62,158 nucleotides of DNA from assembly GCA_964563855.1 (NCBI GenBank), contig CAZLYU010000018.1, forward strand, positions 1-62,158. The letters run 5' to 3'. This stretch comes from JAFGRR01 sp964563855 (lineage in GTDB: Bacteria > Planctomycetota > Phycisphaerae > UBA1845 > Fen-1342). A program made the translations under genes and the position numbers. Positions 50,612 through 60,507 of the stretch are shown here, in pieces. The notes under the pieces are model-generated. The model was not told the DNA's origin. It saw only the letters and a list, made by a program, of their open reading frames with translations, and made no database searches. Position 1 is the first letter of the stretch. Every line of letters starts with the position of its first letter.

Positions 50612-53600
50612 TCATCCCTCCTCGACCGCCGTCTCGCGGGTCGTTCGGGCCTGCAATCGAGACGCCAAGTCGGCAAAATCAGCACGCACCTCGACTTCGA
50701 TGAGCATGCGGGCGTCAAAGAGCGCCAGGATCGCGCGCTTGACTGGTTGATTCAGAATCGACGCCGCCGCGGCTGCGTAAGCCTGCAGTTGAACGCCATA
50801 CGCCGCGATTCTGCGTTGCAACATGACGTTGTCGGCGACGCGGTCGGTCTTGTAATCCACCAACGCCAGGCCGTCCGGGAGTTCGAACAGCGCGTCGATG
50901 ACGCCGCGAATGATCGTGCGCTCCGCGTCGTCGTCGGCCGGCGGGGCGTAGACCAGCGGCGACTCGCGGAGCAGCGGCACACGCTCGTTCGCCAGCCACT
51001 GCCCGACGTCGCTGCTCGCCAGCCATTGCAACGCGTTGAAGTCGAGCAATTGCGCCTCGTCATGCGACAGACGTCCCTGCGCCACCAGCCGATCCGCCTC
51101 GCGCGGCAGATACATCGGGGTCGACCACGCGCGGCGCTCCGCATGTTGCATGAAGGCGTGCATTGCGGAGCCGCGCGCGCGGCCGTCGGTCGTGTCCGTT
51201 GGTTGCGCGAATCGCGGGACGCTGCGCCCGGCGGGCTCGAAGTGTTGTTCGATGGGCAGCGGCGCGGCTTCGTCGTCGTCATCAAGCATGAGTTGCTTCA
51301 GCCGACTCACAGAAATCGCGACCGGCTTGGCGCGGCGCGGGATCGCCGCGCGCAGCAACTGCGTCGTGTCGCGCACCCACCGCTCCTCGTCTTGGTTCAG
51401 TGGCTCCACGTCCGTCTGGGGCGCTGGCGCGGGCGTGTGTTGTTCGGCGACGGCGATGCTGTCGGCGTCGTGCGTCTGGCAGCGCACCTGGCGCGGGTCG
51501 ACCCCGGAGAGACCGTCGAGCGCCCAGCACAACATGCTTCGCGCGGAGTGCTTGCCCTGCAGCGAGCGGCGCAACGCAATTGACTGTTGCTGGCGACCAG
51601 CGGCTTTGCTGTCCTGATGGCCGATGATGACCAGCCGTTCGCGAGCGCGGGTGGCGGCGACATAGAGTAGTCGCAATTCCTCCTCGCGTTCGCGCTGACG
51701 TCGGGCGCGACGGGCCGGGTGGTAGGCTGCGCTCTCGATCCGGCGTTCGGCCTGCGCGTCGAAGAAGCGCACACCCACGCCGTGCGTCGGGTCGACCACG
51801 AGCGACGCGTTTCGGCCGCCGCGCTCGAGTGCGGCGCCCGCGCCGAGCAAGTAGACGAAGGGGAACTCGAGTCCTTTGGCGGCGTGAATGGTCATGACGC
51901 GCACGACTTGATCGCCGACGGCGAGGGAGACGTAGGGCTGTGCGTTGGGATAGTGGGCCATCTTGTGCAACTCATCGACCAATCCGGCCACGCCGGAGCC
52001 GGTGCGTTCGGTGAGCTCGCTCGCCAGGCGTTCGAGGGTGTGCAGCAAGCCGACGCGCGGTGCGCCAAACCGCTGTCCGCTGGCGAACAGTTCGAGTTCA
52101 CCGTCTTGCACGATGCGTCGCAGCACAACTTCCGGACCGACGGTCCGCGCCAGCTTGCGCCACCGGGCAAGCCGCCCAAGGGCCGCCGACACACGTTCAC
52201 GTAATGCTCGGTCGCTGCCGTCGCGGGCGTAGCGCCGTACAGCGACGTGGAACGGGACGCCGCGCTTGGTGATCCGGCGAATCGTGAGGAGATCGTCCGG
52301 CGTCAGCTCCACGAGCGGGCCGCGCAGGTAGGCGGCGAGCGAGAGGCTCTGTTGCTCATTGACGATCAACTCGAGCGGCGCGAGCACGTCGCGCACTTCC
52401 GGCGTGTCGAGCAGCGCTTCACGACCGAGCGCGGCGGCCGGGACGCCGCAGGTGCGCAGCATTCCGGCGACGCGTCCGGCGTTGCCGTGCGCCGCGCGCA
52501 GCAGCACCACCATGTCGCCCCAGTGGGTTGGTCGCAGTTGCGGTCCATCGGGGGTGGCCGTGGGCGTCATGGCGCCGCGCTCGACCAAGGCGCGCATGTC
52601 TCGCGCGGCGAGCACGGCTTCGCGTTCGATCAGCTCGAGCTCAAGCCGGGCGCCGCGCGGGGGCTGGCTGATCACATGCACGTGCAAGCGTGGCTCATCG
52701 TCCAGCGTCGTGTTGCTCAGTTCGGCGCGCTGCGCGACCAGCCGTTCGTCGGGGCCGAAGGCGGCGCCGCCGAAGTCGGGTTCGAACAGCGCGGCGAAGA
52801 GATGGTTGAGCGGGGCGAGCAGCGCCGCGTGGGTGCGGAAGTTGTCTGCGAGCGTCACGACTTCGCCGATCGGCGACGCCTTCCGCAGCCGCTCGATGGC
52901 GGCGCCGAGCAGACGCGGCTCGGCTTGGCGGAAGCCGTAGATACTCTGTTTCACGTCGCCGACCAGGGTGCGATTGCCGGGGGCGGGCTGGCTCACCATT
53001 TCGAGCAGCGTCATCTGCACGGGGCTGGTGTCTTGCGCTTCATCGATCAGCACGTGCGCGTAGCGACCGCGCAATCGTTGAGCGAGCGGCGTCGGGCTGA
53101 CGTGCGGCTGATCGGGTTGCTGCGGATCGGTTCGAATGTCGGCGATCAATCGCAACGCCGCCCGCAAGACGTCATCGAAACTCAGGACGCCGCGTGCGCG
53201 TTTTTCGCGTCGTTCGATTTCTTGGCGGCGCGTGTCGAGATCGAGCATGTCGACGAGCAGTCGGTGTGCGTCGGGCGCCGACTGTAGCAGCCTGTCGCTC
53301 GCGGCGGCGCCGAATGTGTCACGAATCTCGCCTTGGAAACGCCGCTTTCGAAAGTCGTCGCGCAGCGCCTTCACGTCTTTTGAGAGCTTGTTTGGCGCGC
53401 GGGGCCACTGGTAGGCGTCGATCGCCGCCACCGCCTGCTCGAAATCGCCGTTGCGCGCCAGGTTGCTCCATGTTTGCAGTGCATTGCGGTAAGCGTCGCG
53501 GTCGGGGAAATGGTCGATCGCTTTGAGTTGTTCGTGTTGCAGTGTGCAGACTTCGACGAGCGACTCCTTCAGCGTGCGGCGCACGTGGGATGTGGGGTCG

Positions 53601-54214
53601 CGGCTTGCGAGGCTGGCGCGCTGCGCCGAAATCCAGCCGTCGGGATCGAGCATTTGTGCGCGGGCGTGACTGAGGGTGTGCAGCCAGTTTCGCAGAAACG
53701 CGTCGGTCAGACTCACGCTGCGCGCCAGCCAGCCGCGAATGCGCTCGGCGAGCGGGTCTTGATCGGCGTAGACCCAGGCGAGGAGTTGGTCCAGGCACGC
53801 TTCGTCGAGCAAGACAGCTTGTTGCTCACTCAGCGTCGTGAAGTTTGGATCGACGCCGCTGTTGCGGAAGTGTTCGCGCACCAGGCGGGCGGCCCAGGCG
53901 TCGATCGTGCCGATCTCCGCATTGTCGAGCAGCAGCGTTTGCTGTGTGAGTCGCGCGGCGAGCTGCGGATCCGTCGTCTGTTCGGCCTGTGTCTGCAGCA
54001 TGCGGCCCACGCGAAGACGCAGCTCAGCCGCCGCGGCGCGCGTGAACGTGACGACGAGCAGTTCGTCGATGTCGCAGACTCCATCGGCGACCAACGCCGC
54101 ACAGCGTCGCGCGAGTGTCTCGGTTTTTCCCGAACCGGCCGAGGCGGCGACGATCAGATCGCCGCCGCGCTGCGCGATGGCTCGCGTCTGATGGATGGTC
54201 GGGGTGGGCTTCAT
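50612..54214 (-). CDS. addA: ATP-dependent helicase/nuclease subunit A
   Basis: AddA, 1200 residues, with AddB processes double-strand DNA ends for recombination. The UvrD-type helicase has Walker A VAASAGSGKTETLARR, VVTFTRAAAAELRLRVG, HVLIDEAQDTSPVQMTLLE (motif II), LVGDVKQSIYGFRQAEP and MTIHAAKGLEFPFVYLLG. The C-terminal RecB-like nuclease is seen in LALVDYKTDRVADNVMLQRRIAAYGVQLQAYAAA with the catalytic Asp-Lys. Full length. The start overlaps the addB stop (ATGA), so the pair is translationally coupled. Confidence 0.94.
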   Translation of the reverse strand: MKPTPTIHQTRAIAQRGGDLIVAASAGSGKTETLARRCAALVADGVCDIDELLVVTFTRAAAAELRLRVGRMLQTQAEQTTDPQLAARLTQQTLLLDNAEIGTIDAWAARLVREHFRNSGVDPNFTTLSEQQAVLLDEACLDQLLAWVYADQDPLAERIRGWLARSVSLTDAFLRNWLHTLSHARAQMLDPDGWISAQRASLASRDPTSHVRRTLKESLVEVCTLQHEQLKAIDHFPDRDAYRNALQTWSNLARNGDFEQAVAAIDAYQWPRAPNKLSKDVKALRDDFRKRRFQGEIRDTFGAAASDRLLQSAPDAHRLLVDMLDLDTRRQEIERREKRARGVLSFDDVLRAALRLIADIRTDPQQPDQPHVSPTPLAQRLRGRYAHVLIDEAQDTSPVQMTLLEMVSQPAPGNRTLVGDVKQSIYGFRQAEPRLLGAAIERLRKASPIGEVVTLADNFRTHAALLAPLNHLFAALFEPDFGGAAFGPDERLVAQRAELSNTTLDDEPRLHVHVISQPPRGARLELELIEREAVLAARDMRALVERGAMTPTATPDGPQLRPTHWGDMVVLLRAAHGNAGRVAGMLRTCGVPAAALGREALLDTPEVRDVLAPLELIVNEQQSLSLAAYLRGPLVELTPDDLLTIRRITKRGVPFHVAVRRYARDGSDRALRERVSAALGRLARWRKLARTVGPEVVLRRIVQDGELELFASGQRFGAPRVGLLHTLERLASELTERTGSGVAGLVDELHKMAHYPNAQPYVSLAVGDQVVRVMTIHAAKGLEFPFVYLLGAGAALERGGRNASLVVDPTHGVGVRFFDAQAERRIESAAYHPARRARRQREREEELRLLYVAATRARERLVIIGHQDSKAAGRQQQSIALRRSLQGKHSARSMLCWALDGLSGVDPRQVRCQTHDADSIAVAEQHTPAPAPQTDVEPLNQDEERWVRDTTQLLRAAIPRRAKPVAISVSRLKQLMLDDDDEAAPLPIEQHFEPAGRSVPRFAQPTDTTDGRARGSAMHAFMQHAERRAWSTPMYLPREADRLVAQGRLSHDEAQLLDFNALQWLASSDVGQWLANERVPLLRESPLVYAPPADDDAERTIIRGVIDALFELPDGLALVDYKTDRVADNVMLQRRIAAYGVQLQAYAAAAASILNQPVKRAILALFDARMLIEVEVRADFADLASRLQARTTRETAVEEG

Positions 54215-57200
54215 GAGACGTTGCTGGTTGCGTGTGAAGCGAGCAGAGGCAAGACCGACTCGGCGGCGACCGGGCGGTTATGGCGGCGATCGAAGCGGCA
54301 CAGGGCCTGGTAGCCGCATGTGCGGCATGGGAGTGTGTCGGCGTGAACCACCGGACGCACGGCGATGTCGCCCGCCGCCACGCCCCGCGCCGCGACCGCG
54401 ATGGTTTCGGCGGCGGTTGCGAGCCAGTGGTCGATCCTGGCGTCGTCGCCTACGTCGCCTGCGAGCTGTCCCATTTTCGTTCGCTTGACGTGCACAACGC
54501 CGCCGTGGTTGTTGGGATCGAGCACTTCAACGGCGCGCGGGGTGAGCACGCCGCGCGGCTTGAACAGCTCGAGGTGTTGTTCGAGCGGTGCGGCATTGGG
54601 GAACTTGGCGGAACCCGTCGTTTCTTTGGCCTGCAACGGGGCGATCAGCAGGCCGACGACGTCGCTCGTTGGGAAGCGCTGCTGCGCGGCGAGTCCGTAG
54701 AGCGCGAGTTGCAGACTCTGCTCGACGAGATAAGGCGCCGTGCGCAATGACTGGCTCCGGCGCTTGTAGTCGTAGACCACCAGGAACCGTTGACCGTTCA
54801 GATCGGCAGCATCGATGCGGTCGATCGAGCCGCGCAACGCGACGCGCAGTGGGGCTATGGCGGAAGTTGTGGTTTGATTGTCGGCGTCGCTGAGGGGAAG
54901 TTCACACGCGAGCGGTTGCATCACGCCGCGGCGCCAGCGCTCGACGTGAACGTCAAGGACTCGATCGACCTGTTGGCCGATCGCGCCGAGCCAGAAGCGG
55001 GCGTCGGCGCGCCATGGACCGAAGTCGTTGAAGTGGCGCTGCGTGGCTTCGTCGCGCCAGTTTCGCCATGCGTCTGGAGGGATGTCTTGCACGGGGGAGC
55101 CGCTGTCGATGGCGCGTTGTACGGTCGCAGCGAGCAGCGCGTGCATGAGCAGTCCGTTGGATCGCGCTGGTGACGGCGCGAGTTGCTGCTCGTCGAGATC
55201 GAGCCCGTGGCGGGCGAAGTGTTTGAAGGGGCAACGCAGATACCGATTGAGCTCGCTGTGCGATGCGGTCCACACGCCGCGAGCGCCGCGATAGGGCGCG
55301 ACGGGCGTGACGTTGTTGGTGTATCGCTCGCCACGGGTCAGGCGTGCGAGCGTGGTGCGGGTGGTCGGGTCGGTCTCGAGCGCGCGCCGCAACGCCGCGT
55401 AGCGACGGGTTTGCGGGCGATCGTTCGCGGTCAGGGTTTGGCGTTCGTGCTCGCGATGCGCGTGCGTTGTCCGCACAAAATCGCGCAACGACACGGGGAC
55501 CGCGGCGCTGCTTTCGTCTTCGACGTCGCAGATCGGGTGAACGGCGAAGACGTCGGCGAGCAGGGGCGACGGGGCCAGCGGCTGTCCGTCGCCGGTGCGG
55601 GTCGCGTGGCTAATCGTCAGCGAGTCAGACGGTCGTGTGCAGGCGATGTAGGCGAAAAGGCGTTCGGCGCTGACGTCGTTGCCTCGCGGACGCAGCGCGG
55701 CGAGGCCGGCGGCTGCGGCGGCGGCGCGATCCTCGTCGGAAAGCACCGGATCAGGTTCGGCCGGCTTTGGGAACACGCCTTCGTTGAAGCCTAGCAGCCA
55801 TGCGTGCTTGACCTCGGGGTGTCGGCTGCGGTCGATCGCCGTGACCAGCACCTGGTCGAGTTCGGGCGGCGCGACGCCGAGCGTGATGTCGCGCAGCGCG
55901 TCAGCCAAGAGCGCGGCGAACTCGTCAGCGGTGAGCGACTCCGTGCCGAACACCTCGTGAATATCGCTCAACACGTCGCATAGTTGGTCCCACGCAAGGC
56001 GGTGCACCTCGGCCGCTTCGTAGTCGCCGTGCCGGTGTGCTTGCCGCGACCAGTCGCCGAGCCGCCGGGGAGTGTCCCACGTCTGAAGGAGTTCGTAGAG
56101 CAGTTGCAGCCAGGCGCTGGCGACGCAGGGGCCGCGCGTCGATTCGAGCAGGAGTGGCTCGAGGCCGTCGACGATGCGTCGGCGCGCGTTCTCGAGTCCT
56201 GCTTGCGCCCGAGGAGTCATGTTCGAGAGCGGCCACTGTGCGGCGCGCCATGCGTCGGGCCCGCGGGCGTGCGACTCCTGCAGCGCCAGGTCGAGGCGCT
56301 CGCGGTGACGTCGGCGAATGGGAATGAGTTCGGTTTGCAGCAGGCTGCGCATGCATTGTGGTGCGAAGTCCGAGCGCAGCGCTTCGAAGACGCCGTGTAC
56401 GAGCCGCACGACCGGATGCCCCGGCAATGGACGTCGGCGGTCGATGAATCTGGGAATGTCGAAGTCGGCGAAGACGGCGTCGATGGTCTCGGCCCAGGGT
56501 GCGAGATCGCGGGCGATCACCGCGAAGTCGCTGAAGCGCGCGGCCCCCCGTGCAACGCGCTCGCGGATGAAGCGGGCGACAGCCATCACCTCATCGCGCG
56601 GCAGGCCGCAAGCGAGCACACGCACGGCTCCGCGATCTGTGTCGCCGAGGTCAGCAGTCGTCGCGGAGCGCCGCGTTCGGGATGGTCCGCCGAGCCGCGC
56701 TTCAAGTTGCGCCAACGGCGACGTCGCCGTGACGCGATGATTCGTTCCGATCAAGCTGGCGTCGAACCCAACGGCGACGCCTGCGGCTTCGAATTGGGCG
56801 CGCAACTCCGCCTGGGTGTCGCGTGCGCGGCTAAACAGATCGATGTGCGGCGCAGGCGGCGGGTTTGGGTCGCACAGGCTGGTGATCCACATCGCGCGGG
56901 CGCGTTGCGCGAGCGCGACGAGCGTCGCCGCTTCCTCTTGCGTGAAGCCCGCGAATCCGTCGACCCACACTTCGGCTTCGTGCAGCCACGGTGTTTGCAT
57001 GACCTGCTGGCGCAGCTTTTTGAGCCTCAGGGCCGGGTCGAGCCGGTGCTCGCCGAGCCAGGAGAGGTACGCGTCCAATAGTTGTCCGAGCGCCCGCAGC
57101 CGATCGGCGGCGCCGACGCGACAGTTGGTCGCCGCTCGCAATAGTTCAGCCGGCGTGACGCCTTCGCTGAGCAGTTCGTTGAGCGTGGCTTCCACGGCTT

Positions 57201-57558
57201 GGTAGAAAGACGGCGTGTGAGCCGCGCGGCCGAAGTGAGCGGCTAACTGCGGCTTACGTCTGAGCAGCAGACGCAGCGCCAGTACGCGGGCTTCGGCGGA
57301 AATCACCGGCGGTTCGCGGCCGACCTCGCTCCAGACCCGCCGAATCAGGCGGGAGAAGCTGAGCACTTCCGCGCGCAGATAGCCGCCGCCCGGGCTGATG
57401 AGGGCCAGCGCCCGCTCGGTTTGCAGGCTGGCTTGCTCGGGAGTGATGAGCATCAGCGGCGGCCCGCTCGCGCGCTCCGCGAGGCGATCGCGGATCGCAG
57501 TCAGGCACGCGTGCGTCTTCCCCGCACCGGCGCGGCCCATTATGAAGGTCACGGCCAT
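54211..57558 (-). CDS. addB: ATP-dependent helicase/nuclease subunit B
   Basis: AddB, about 1115 residues, is the partner of AddA; it has an inactive helicase core and a C-terminal nuclease with an Fe-S cluster. The N-terminal Walker A is IMGRAGAGKTHACLTAIRDRL. The cluster ligands are seen as the single Cys in NRYLRCPFKHFARHGL and the downstream CRTCGYQALCRFDRR; the nuclease region has VVYDYKRRSQSLR. I place the start at ATG 57558, where the family N-terminus begins; the frame continues upstream only across the miaA gene, where it is a shadow. Divergent from miaA. Confidence 0.9.
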   Translation of the reverse strand: MAVTFIMGRAGAGKTHACLTAIRDRLAERASGPPLMLITPEQASLQTERALALISPGGGYLRAEVLSFSRLIRRVWSEVGREPPVISAEARVLALRLLLRRKPQLAAHFGRAAHTPSFYQAVEATLNELLSEGVTPAELLRAATNCRVGAADRLRALGQLLDAYLSWLGEHRLDPALRLKKLRQQVMQTPWLHEAEVWVDGFAGFTQEEAATLVALAQRARAMWITSLCDPNPPPAPHIDLFSRARDTQAELRAQFEAAGVAVGFDASLIGTNHRVTATSPLAQLEARLGGPSRTRRSATTADLGDTDRGAVRVLACGLPRDEVMAVARFIRERVARGAARFSDFAVIARDLAPWAETIDAVFADFDIPRFIDRRRPLPGHPVVRLVHGVFEALRSDFAPQCMRSLLQTELIPIRRRHRERLDLALQESHARGPDAWRAAQWPLSNMTPRAQAGLENARRRIVDGLEPLLLESTRGPCVASAWLQLLYELLQTWDTPRRLGDWSRQAHRHGDYEAAEVHRLAWDQLCDVLSDIHEVFGTESLTADEFAALLADALRDITLGVAPPELDQVLVTAIDRSRHPEVKHAWLLGFNEGVFPKPAEPDPVLSDEDRAAAAAAGLAALRPRGNDVSAERLFAYIACTRPSDSLTISHATRTGDGQPLAPSPLLADVFAVHPICDVEDESSAAVPVSLRDFVRTTHAHREHERQTLTANDRPQTRRYAALRRALETDPTTRTTLARLTRGERYTNNVTPVAPYRGARGVWTASHSELNRYLRCPFKHFARHGLDLDEQQLAPSPARSNGLLMHALLAATVQRAIDSGSPVQDIPPDAWRNWRDEATQRHFNDFGPWRADARFWLGAIGQQVDRVLDVHVERWRRGVMQPLACELPLSDADNQTTTSAIAPLRVALRGSIDRIDAADLNGQRFLVVYDYKRRSQSLRTAPYLVEQSLQLALYGLAAQQRFPTSDVVGLLIAPLQAKETTGSAKFPNAAPLEQHLELFKPRGVLTPRAVEVLDPNNHGGVVHVKRTKMGQLAGDVGDDARIDHWLATAAETIAVAARGVAAGDIAVRPVVHADTLPCRTCGYQALCRFDRRHNRPVAAESVLPLLASHATSNVS

Positions 57559-57645
57559 GGACGTATCACAACGCAAACGACGCGCCGTGGCGAGACGGGC
57601 AACCTGCTTGCGAACCGTCGCGCAACACGGCAGACTCGCGAGGTG

Positions 57646-58656
57646 ATGCAGCGAACGGTCATCGTCATCATCGGCGCAACGGCGAGCGGCAAGAGCCGAC
57701 TCGCGCTCGACGTCGCGCGGCGCTTGCAAGGTGAGATCGTGTCGATCGATTCCATGACCGTGTACCGCGGCATGGACATCGGCACCGCGAAGCCATCCAT
57801 CGCCGAGCGCGAAGCCGTGCCCCATCACCTGATCGACGTCGCCGATCCTTGGGAGCCGTTCAGCGTGAAGCGCTTTCTCGATCTCGCGGATGCGGCGGTG
57901 GACGACATCCACGCACGCGGGAAGCCGGCGATTGCGGTGGGGGGCACGATGCTCTACTTCAAGGCGTTTCGCATGGGGCTGTTCGACGGTCCCGCGTCGG
58001 ATCCCGACTACCGCGCGACGCTGCGGGCGCGGGCGTCGTCGGAGGGCGTGGCGGTTTTGCATCGCGAACTGGCGGCGGTTGATCCCGTGTCGGCGCAACG
58101 CATCCATCCCAACGATCTCAAACGCATCGAGCGGGCGCTCGAGGTGCATCACCAGACCGGGCGGCCCATCAGCGAACTGCAGCAGGAATGGGCCCGCACC
58201 GAGCCGCGACAACCGACGTGGCGCTGGCTGCTGCTCGGCGTGAGTGCGCCGCGACACGTTAACAGCCGGCGAATCAATGAGCGCGTGCGGCGGATGATCG
58301 CGGCGGGGCTGGTCGACGAAGCGCGACGCCTCTATGACGACCCGCGCGGCGTCGGCGACCAGGCGTCGCAGGCGGTCGGCTATCGCGAACTGTTCGAACA
58401 CTTCGCCGGCGCGTGCCCGCTCGACTACGCCATCGAGCAGATCAAGATTCACTCGCGCCGACTGGCCAAGCATCAACGCACCTGGATGCGTCGCCTGGAC
58501 GACGTGCAGTGGATCGAGCGCGAAGCCGGCATGAAGCCGCCGGAATTGATCAACGTCGCGTGGCCGATGATCACGGCGGCGGGGATGGCGCCGCCTTCGA
58601 AGGTCGAGCGTGTCGAGCCGACAAACGGCGGGTACACTCCACCCGACGATGCATGA
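57646..58656 (+). CDS. miaA: tRNA dimethylallyltransferase
   Basis: MiaA, 336 residues, adds a dimethylallyl group to A37 of tRNAs reading UNN codons. The P-loop is VIVIIGATASGKSRLALDVARRL, followed by VSIDSMTVYRGMDIGTAKP (catalytic Asp and the prenyl site), HHLIDVADPWEPFSV, AVGGTMLYFKAF, and the tRNA-binding LHPNDLKRIERALEVHHQTG and QAVGYRELFEH. The ATG lies at 57646 (GTG 57643 is possible). The lipoprotein gene starts within its last 8 bp. Confidence 0.96.
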   Translation: MQRTVIVIIGATASGKSRLALDVARRLQGEIVSIDSMTVYRGMDIGTAKPSIAEREAVPHHLIDVADPWEPFSVKRFLDLADAAVDDIHARGKPAIAVGGTMLYFKAFRMGLFDGPASDPDYRATLRARASSEGVAVLHRELAAVDPVSAQRIHPNDLKRIERALEVHHQTGRPISELQQEWARTEPRQPTWRWLLLGVSAPRHVNSRRINERVRRMIAAGLVDEARRLYDDPRGVGDQASQAVGYRELFEHFAGACPLDYAIEQIKIHSRRLAKHQRTWMRRLDDVQWIEREAGMKPPELINVAWPMITAAGMAPPSKVERVEPTNGGYTPPDDA

Positions 58657-59557
58657 CGCACGACAACAGCTCATCCGCACGTCACCGTTGACGATACGTC
58701 GCGTTTTGTTGTTGGTTGGCGGACTCCTGCTGCTCGGGCCGCTGGTTGGCTGCGAAAGCGGCATCGCGGGCGGGCGACGCGATGTGTGGGCGGTGCGCGT
58801 GATTAGCACTGCCGGTCCCGATCAGTATCGCTTATCGAACTTTTACGCCGACTCGTTGCGCCGCGTTGAGCAGCTCGATGCGGAGCTCGTGACGGTGATC
58901 GTGGATGAGGAGTACACGCACGTCTATTACGGCAGTTACGTGCATCGCATCGATCCGCTGACGAACGAAGAACAGCTACGGCCCGATCCGCGCGACGATC
59001 TCGAGCTAATCCGCATCTTGTCGCCGGATGGCCAGAGCCGTCCGTTCGCCCGCGCGACGGTCGAGCCGCTGCCGGCGGGAGAACTCGGCGATCCGACGCT
59101 GAATGCTGAGAATGTGGACGCGTACTGGTCGCTGCAGGTCGCGGTGTTCTTGAAGACGGCGGACTTTCGGAATCCGAAGCAGGCCGCCGTCGATTACGCC
59201 AAGTATCTGCGCGATCAGGGTTTTGAGGCCTATTTCCATCATGCGGCGTCGCTGAGCAGCGTGGTGATTGGGGCGTTTCCGCAATCCGCCGTCGTTGCCG
59301 TTCAGAAGATGACGCGTGCGGGGCCGCTGTCGGCTGCGGTGAAGACGTCGGAGATGCAGGTGGTGGATCCTCGATTGCGTCGGCTGAGAGAACAATTCCC
59401 GTGGTCGCTCGAAAACCCGCGCCTGGTGCGGCGGGGCGGTTTGTTCAGCCAAGAGGTGGTTGTCGAGGCGGAGCCGGCGCAGAACCCGTCTCTTTTGGTG
59501 GAGCTCCCCAAGGTCGCTCGGGAGCGGACGGCGGCTGAACGCGAGTTGCTCTGGTGA
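58649..59557 (+). CDS. Lipoprotein with SPOR-like segment
   Basis: A 302-residue lipoprotein (lipobox LVGC, Cys 35). The mature protein has two parts: about 60-140 (VRVISTAGPDQYRLSNFYADSLRRVEQLD...VIVDEEYTHVYYGSY) and about 155-225, YWSLQVAVFLKTADFRNPKQAAVDYAKYLRDQGFEAYFHH, which has the strand-helix pattern and start WxLQVAxF of SPOR domains that bind denuded glycan strands of peptidoglycan. It overlaps miaA by 8 bp and is followed by rdgB with a 4-bp overlap, so the three form an operon. SPOR assignment is by pattern only. Confidence 0.75.
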   Translation: MHDARQQLIRTSPLTIRRVLLLVGGLLLLGPLVGCESGIAGGRRDVWAVRVISTAGPDQYRLSNFYADSLRRVEQLDAELVTVIVDEEYTHVYYGSYVHRIDPLTNEEQLRPDPRDDLELIRILSPDGQSRPFARATVEPLPAGELGDPTLNAENVDAYWSLQVAVFLKTADFRNPKQAAVDYAKYLRDQGFEAYFHHAASLSSVVIGAFPQSAVVAVQKMTRAGPLSAAVKTSEMQVVDPRLRRLREQFPWSLENPRLVRRGGLFSQEVVVEAEPAQNPSLLVELPKVARERTAAERELLW

Positions 59558-60162
59558 GCGCCGCAGCGCTGGACGAGTTGGTGCTGGCCACCCGCAACGA
59601 CGGTAAGTTGCGCGAGATGCGGCAGTTAACGGCTGGTCTGCCTTTCGTGTGGCGGGGATTGGACGACTTTCCGGCCGTTCCTGAAGCCGTCGAAGATGCG
59701 GAAACGTTTGTGGGGAACGCGACGCGCAAGGCGCTGCATTACGCGGAGGCCACCGGGCTCGCGGCGCTCGCGGACGACTCTGGTTTAGAGGTCGATGCGC
59801 TCGGCGGGGCGCCGGGGGTGCACTCGGCGCGATTTGCGGGGGCGTCGCGGGATGACGCCGCGAACAACCGCAAGCTGATCAGCGCTCTGGCTGGGACGCG
59901 GATTGCGGAGCGCACGGCGCGGTTTTGTTGTGCCATGGTGCTGGCGCGTGGCGGCGAGGTGCTGCACGTTGCGACGGGGGTGCTGCACGGGTTGATTCTC
60001 GACGAGGCGCGGGGCGAAAACGGTTTCGGGTATGACCCGCATTTTTTCGTTCCGGCGTTGGGGCGTCGCACGGCCGAGCTAGCGGCGGATCAGAAGAATG
60101 CCATCAGCCACCGCGGGCGGGCGTTGCGGGGCGTTGCGGTGTGGCTGGAGACCCGGCGGTGA
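59554..60162 (+). CDS. rdgB: Non-canonical purine NTP pyrophosphatase (RdgB/HAM1 family)
   Basis: A 202-residue HAM1-family enzyme that hydrolyses ITP, dITP and XTP to keep them out of nucleic acids. The motifs are LVLATRNDGKLREM, ETFVGNATRKALHYAEATGLAALADDSGLEVDALGGAPGVHSARFAG, GENGFGYDPHFFVP, and the ending AISHRGRAL. The GTG start overlaps the lipoprotein stop (GTGA). It is the last protein gene before the rRNA locus. Confidence 0.96.
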   Translation: MSAAALDELVLATRNDGKLREMRQLTAGLPFVWRGLDDFPAVPEAVEDAETFVGNATRKALHYAEATGLAALADDSGLEVDALGGAPGVHSARFAGASRDDAANNRKLISALAGTRIAERTARFCCAMVLARGGEVLHVATGVLHGLILDEARGENGFGYDPHFFVPALGRRTAELAADQKNAISHRGRALRGVAVWLETRR

Positions 60163-60225
60163 CTAAGACGGAGGGTGGCGGTCCGCGGATTGGTCACCGA
60201 TCACCGAAATTTGAAGCTGAGTGAG

Positions 60226-60253
60226 TTGACACCGGCAGGGGAAGGAGTACATT
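60226..60253 (+). promoter_or_regulatory. Putative rRNA operon promoter
   Basis: TTGACA (60226-60231), 16 bp, TACATT (60248-60253), about 134 bp before tRNA-Ile. The -35 is a perfect consensus. It should drive tRNA-Ile, tRNA-Ala and 23S rRNA. Confidence 0.6.
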
Positions 60254-60386
60254 ACACGGCCCGCTTGAGTTTGCTGGTCGCTGTTTGCGGCTGTAGACGG
60301 GAGCGGGGCGGCCGGAGCGTCCGATAGAGCCGAGCGCCGTCTCTCGCAGCTTGGATTGGTCGCGTATGGCGACAAGACGCGAAGAC

Positions 60387-60460
60387 GGGCTCGTAGCTCA
60401 GTTGGTTAGAGCGCGTCCCTGATAAGGACGAGGTCCGAGGTTCGAATCCTCGCGGGCCCA
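60387..60460 (+). tRNA. tRNA-Ile (GAT)
   Basis: A 74-nt tRNA: acceptor GGGCTCG with CGGGCCC, anticodon loop CTGATAA (anticodon GAT), T-arm GGTTCGAATCC. No CCA encoded. tRNA-Ile and tRNA-Ala are the usual pair of the 16S-23S spacer, but no 16S lies upstream. Confidence 0.97.
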
Positions 60461-60507
60461 TTCGGTCGCACGGATGCGTTGGCGTCAGGCGACGTCGGAG
60501 TAGTGAC

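Noticed and set aside
57559..58809. N-terminal extension of addB by about 417 codons
   Set aside because: The frame is open only because it is antisense to miaA; the AddB family begins at the P-loop region that starts at 57558.
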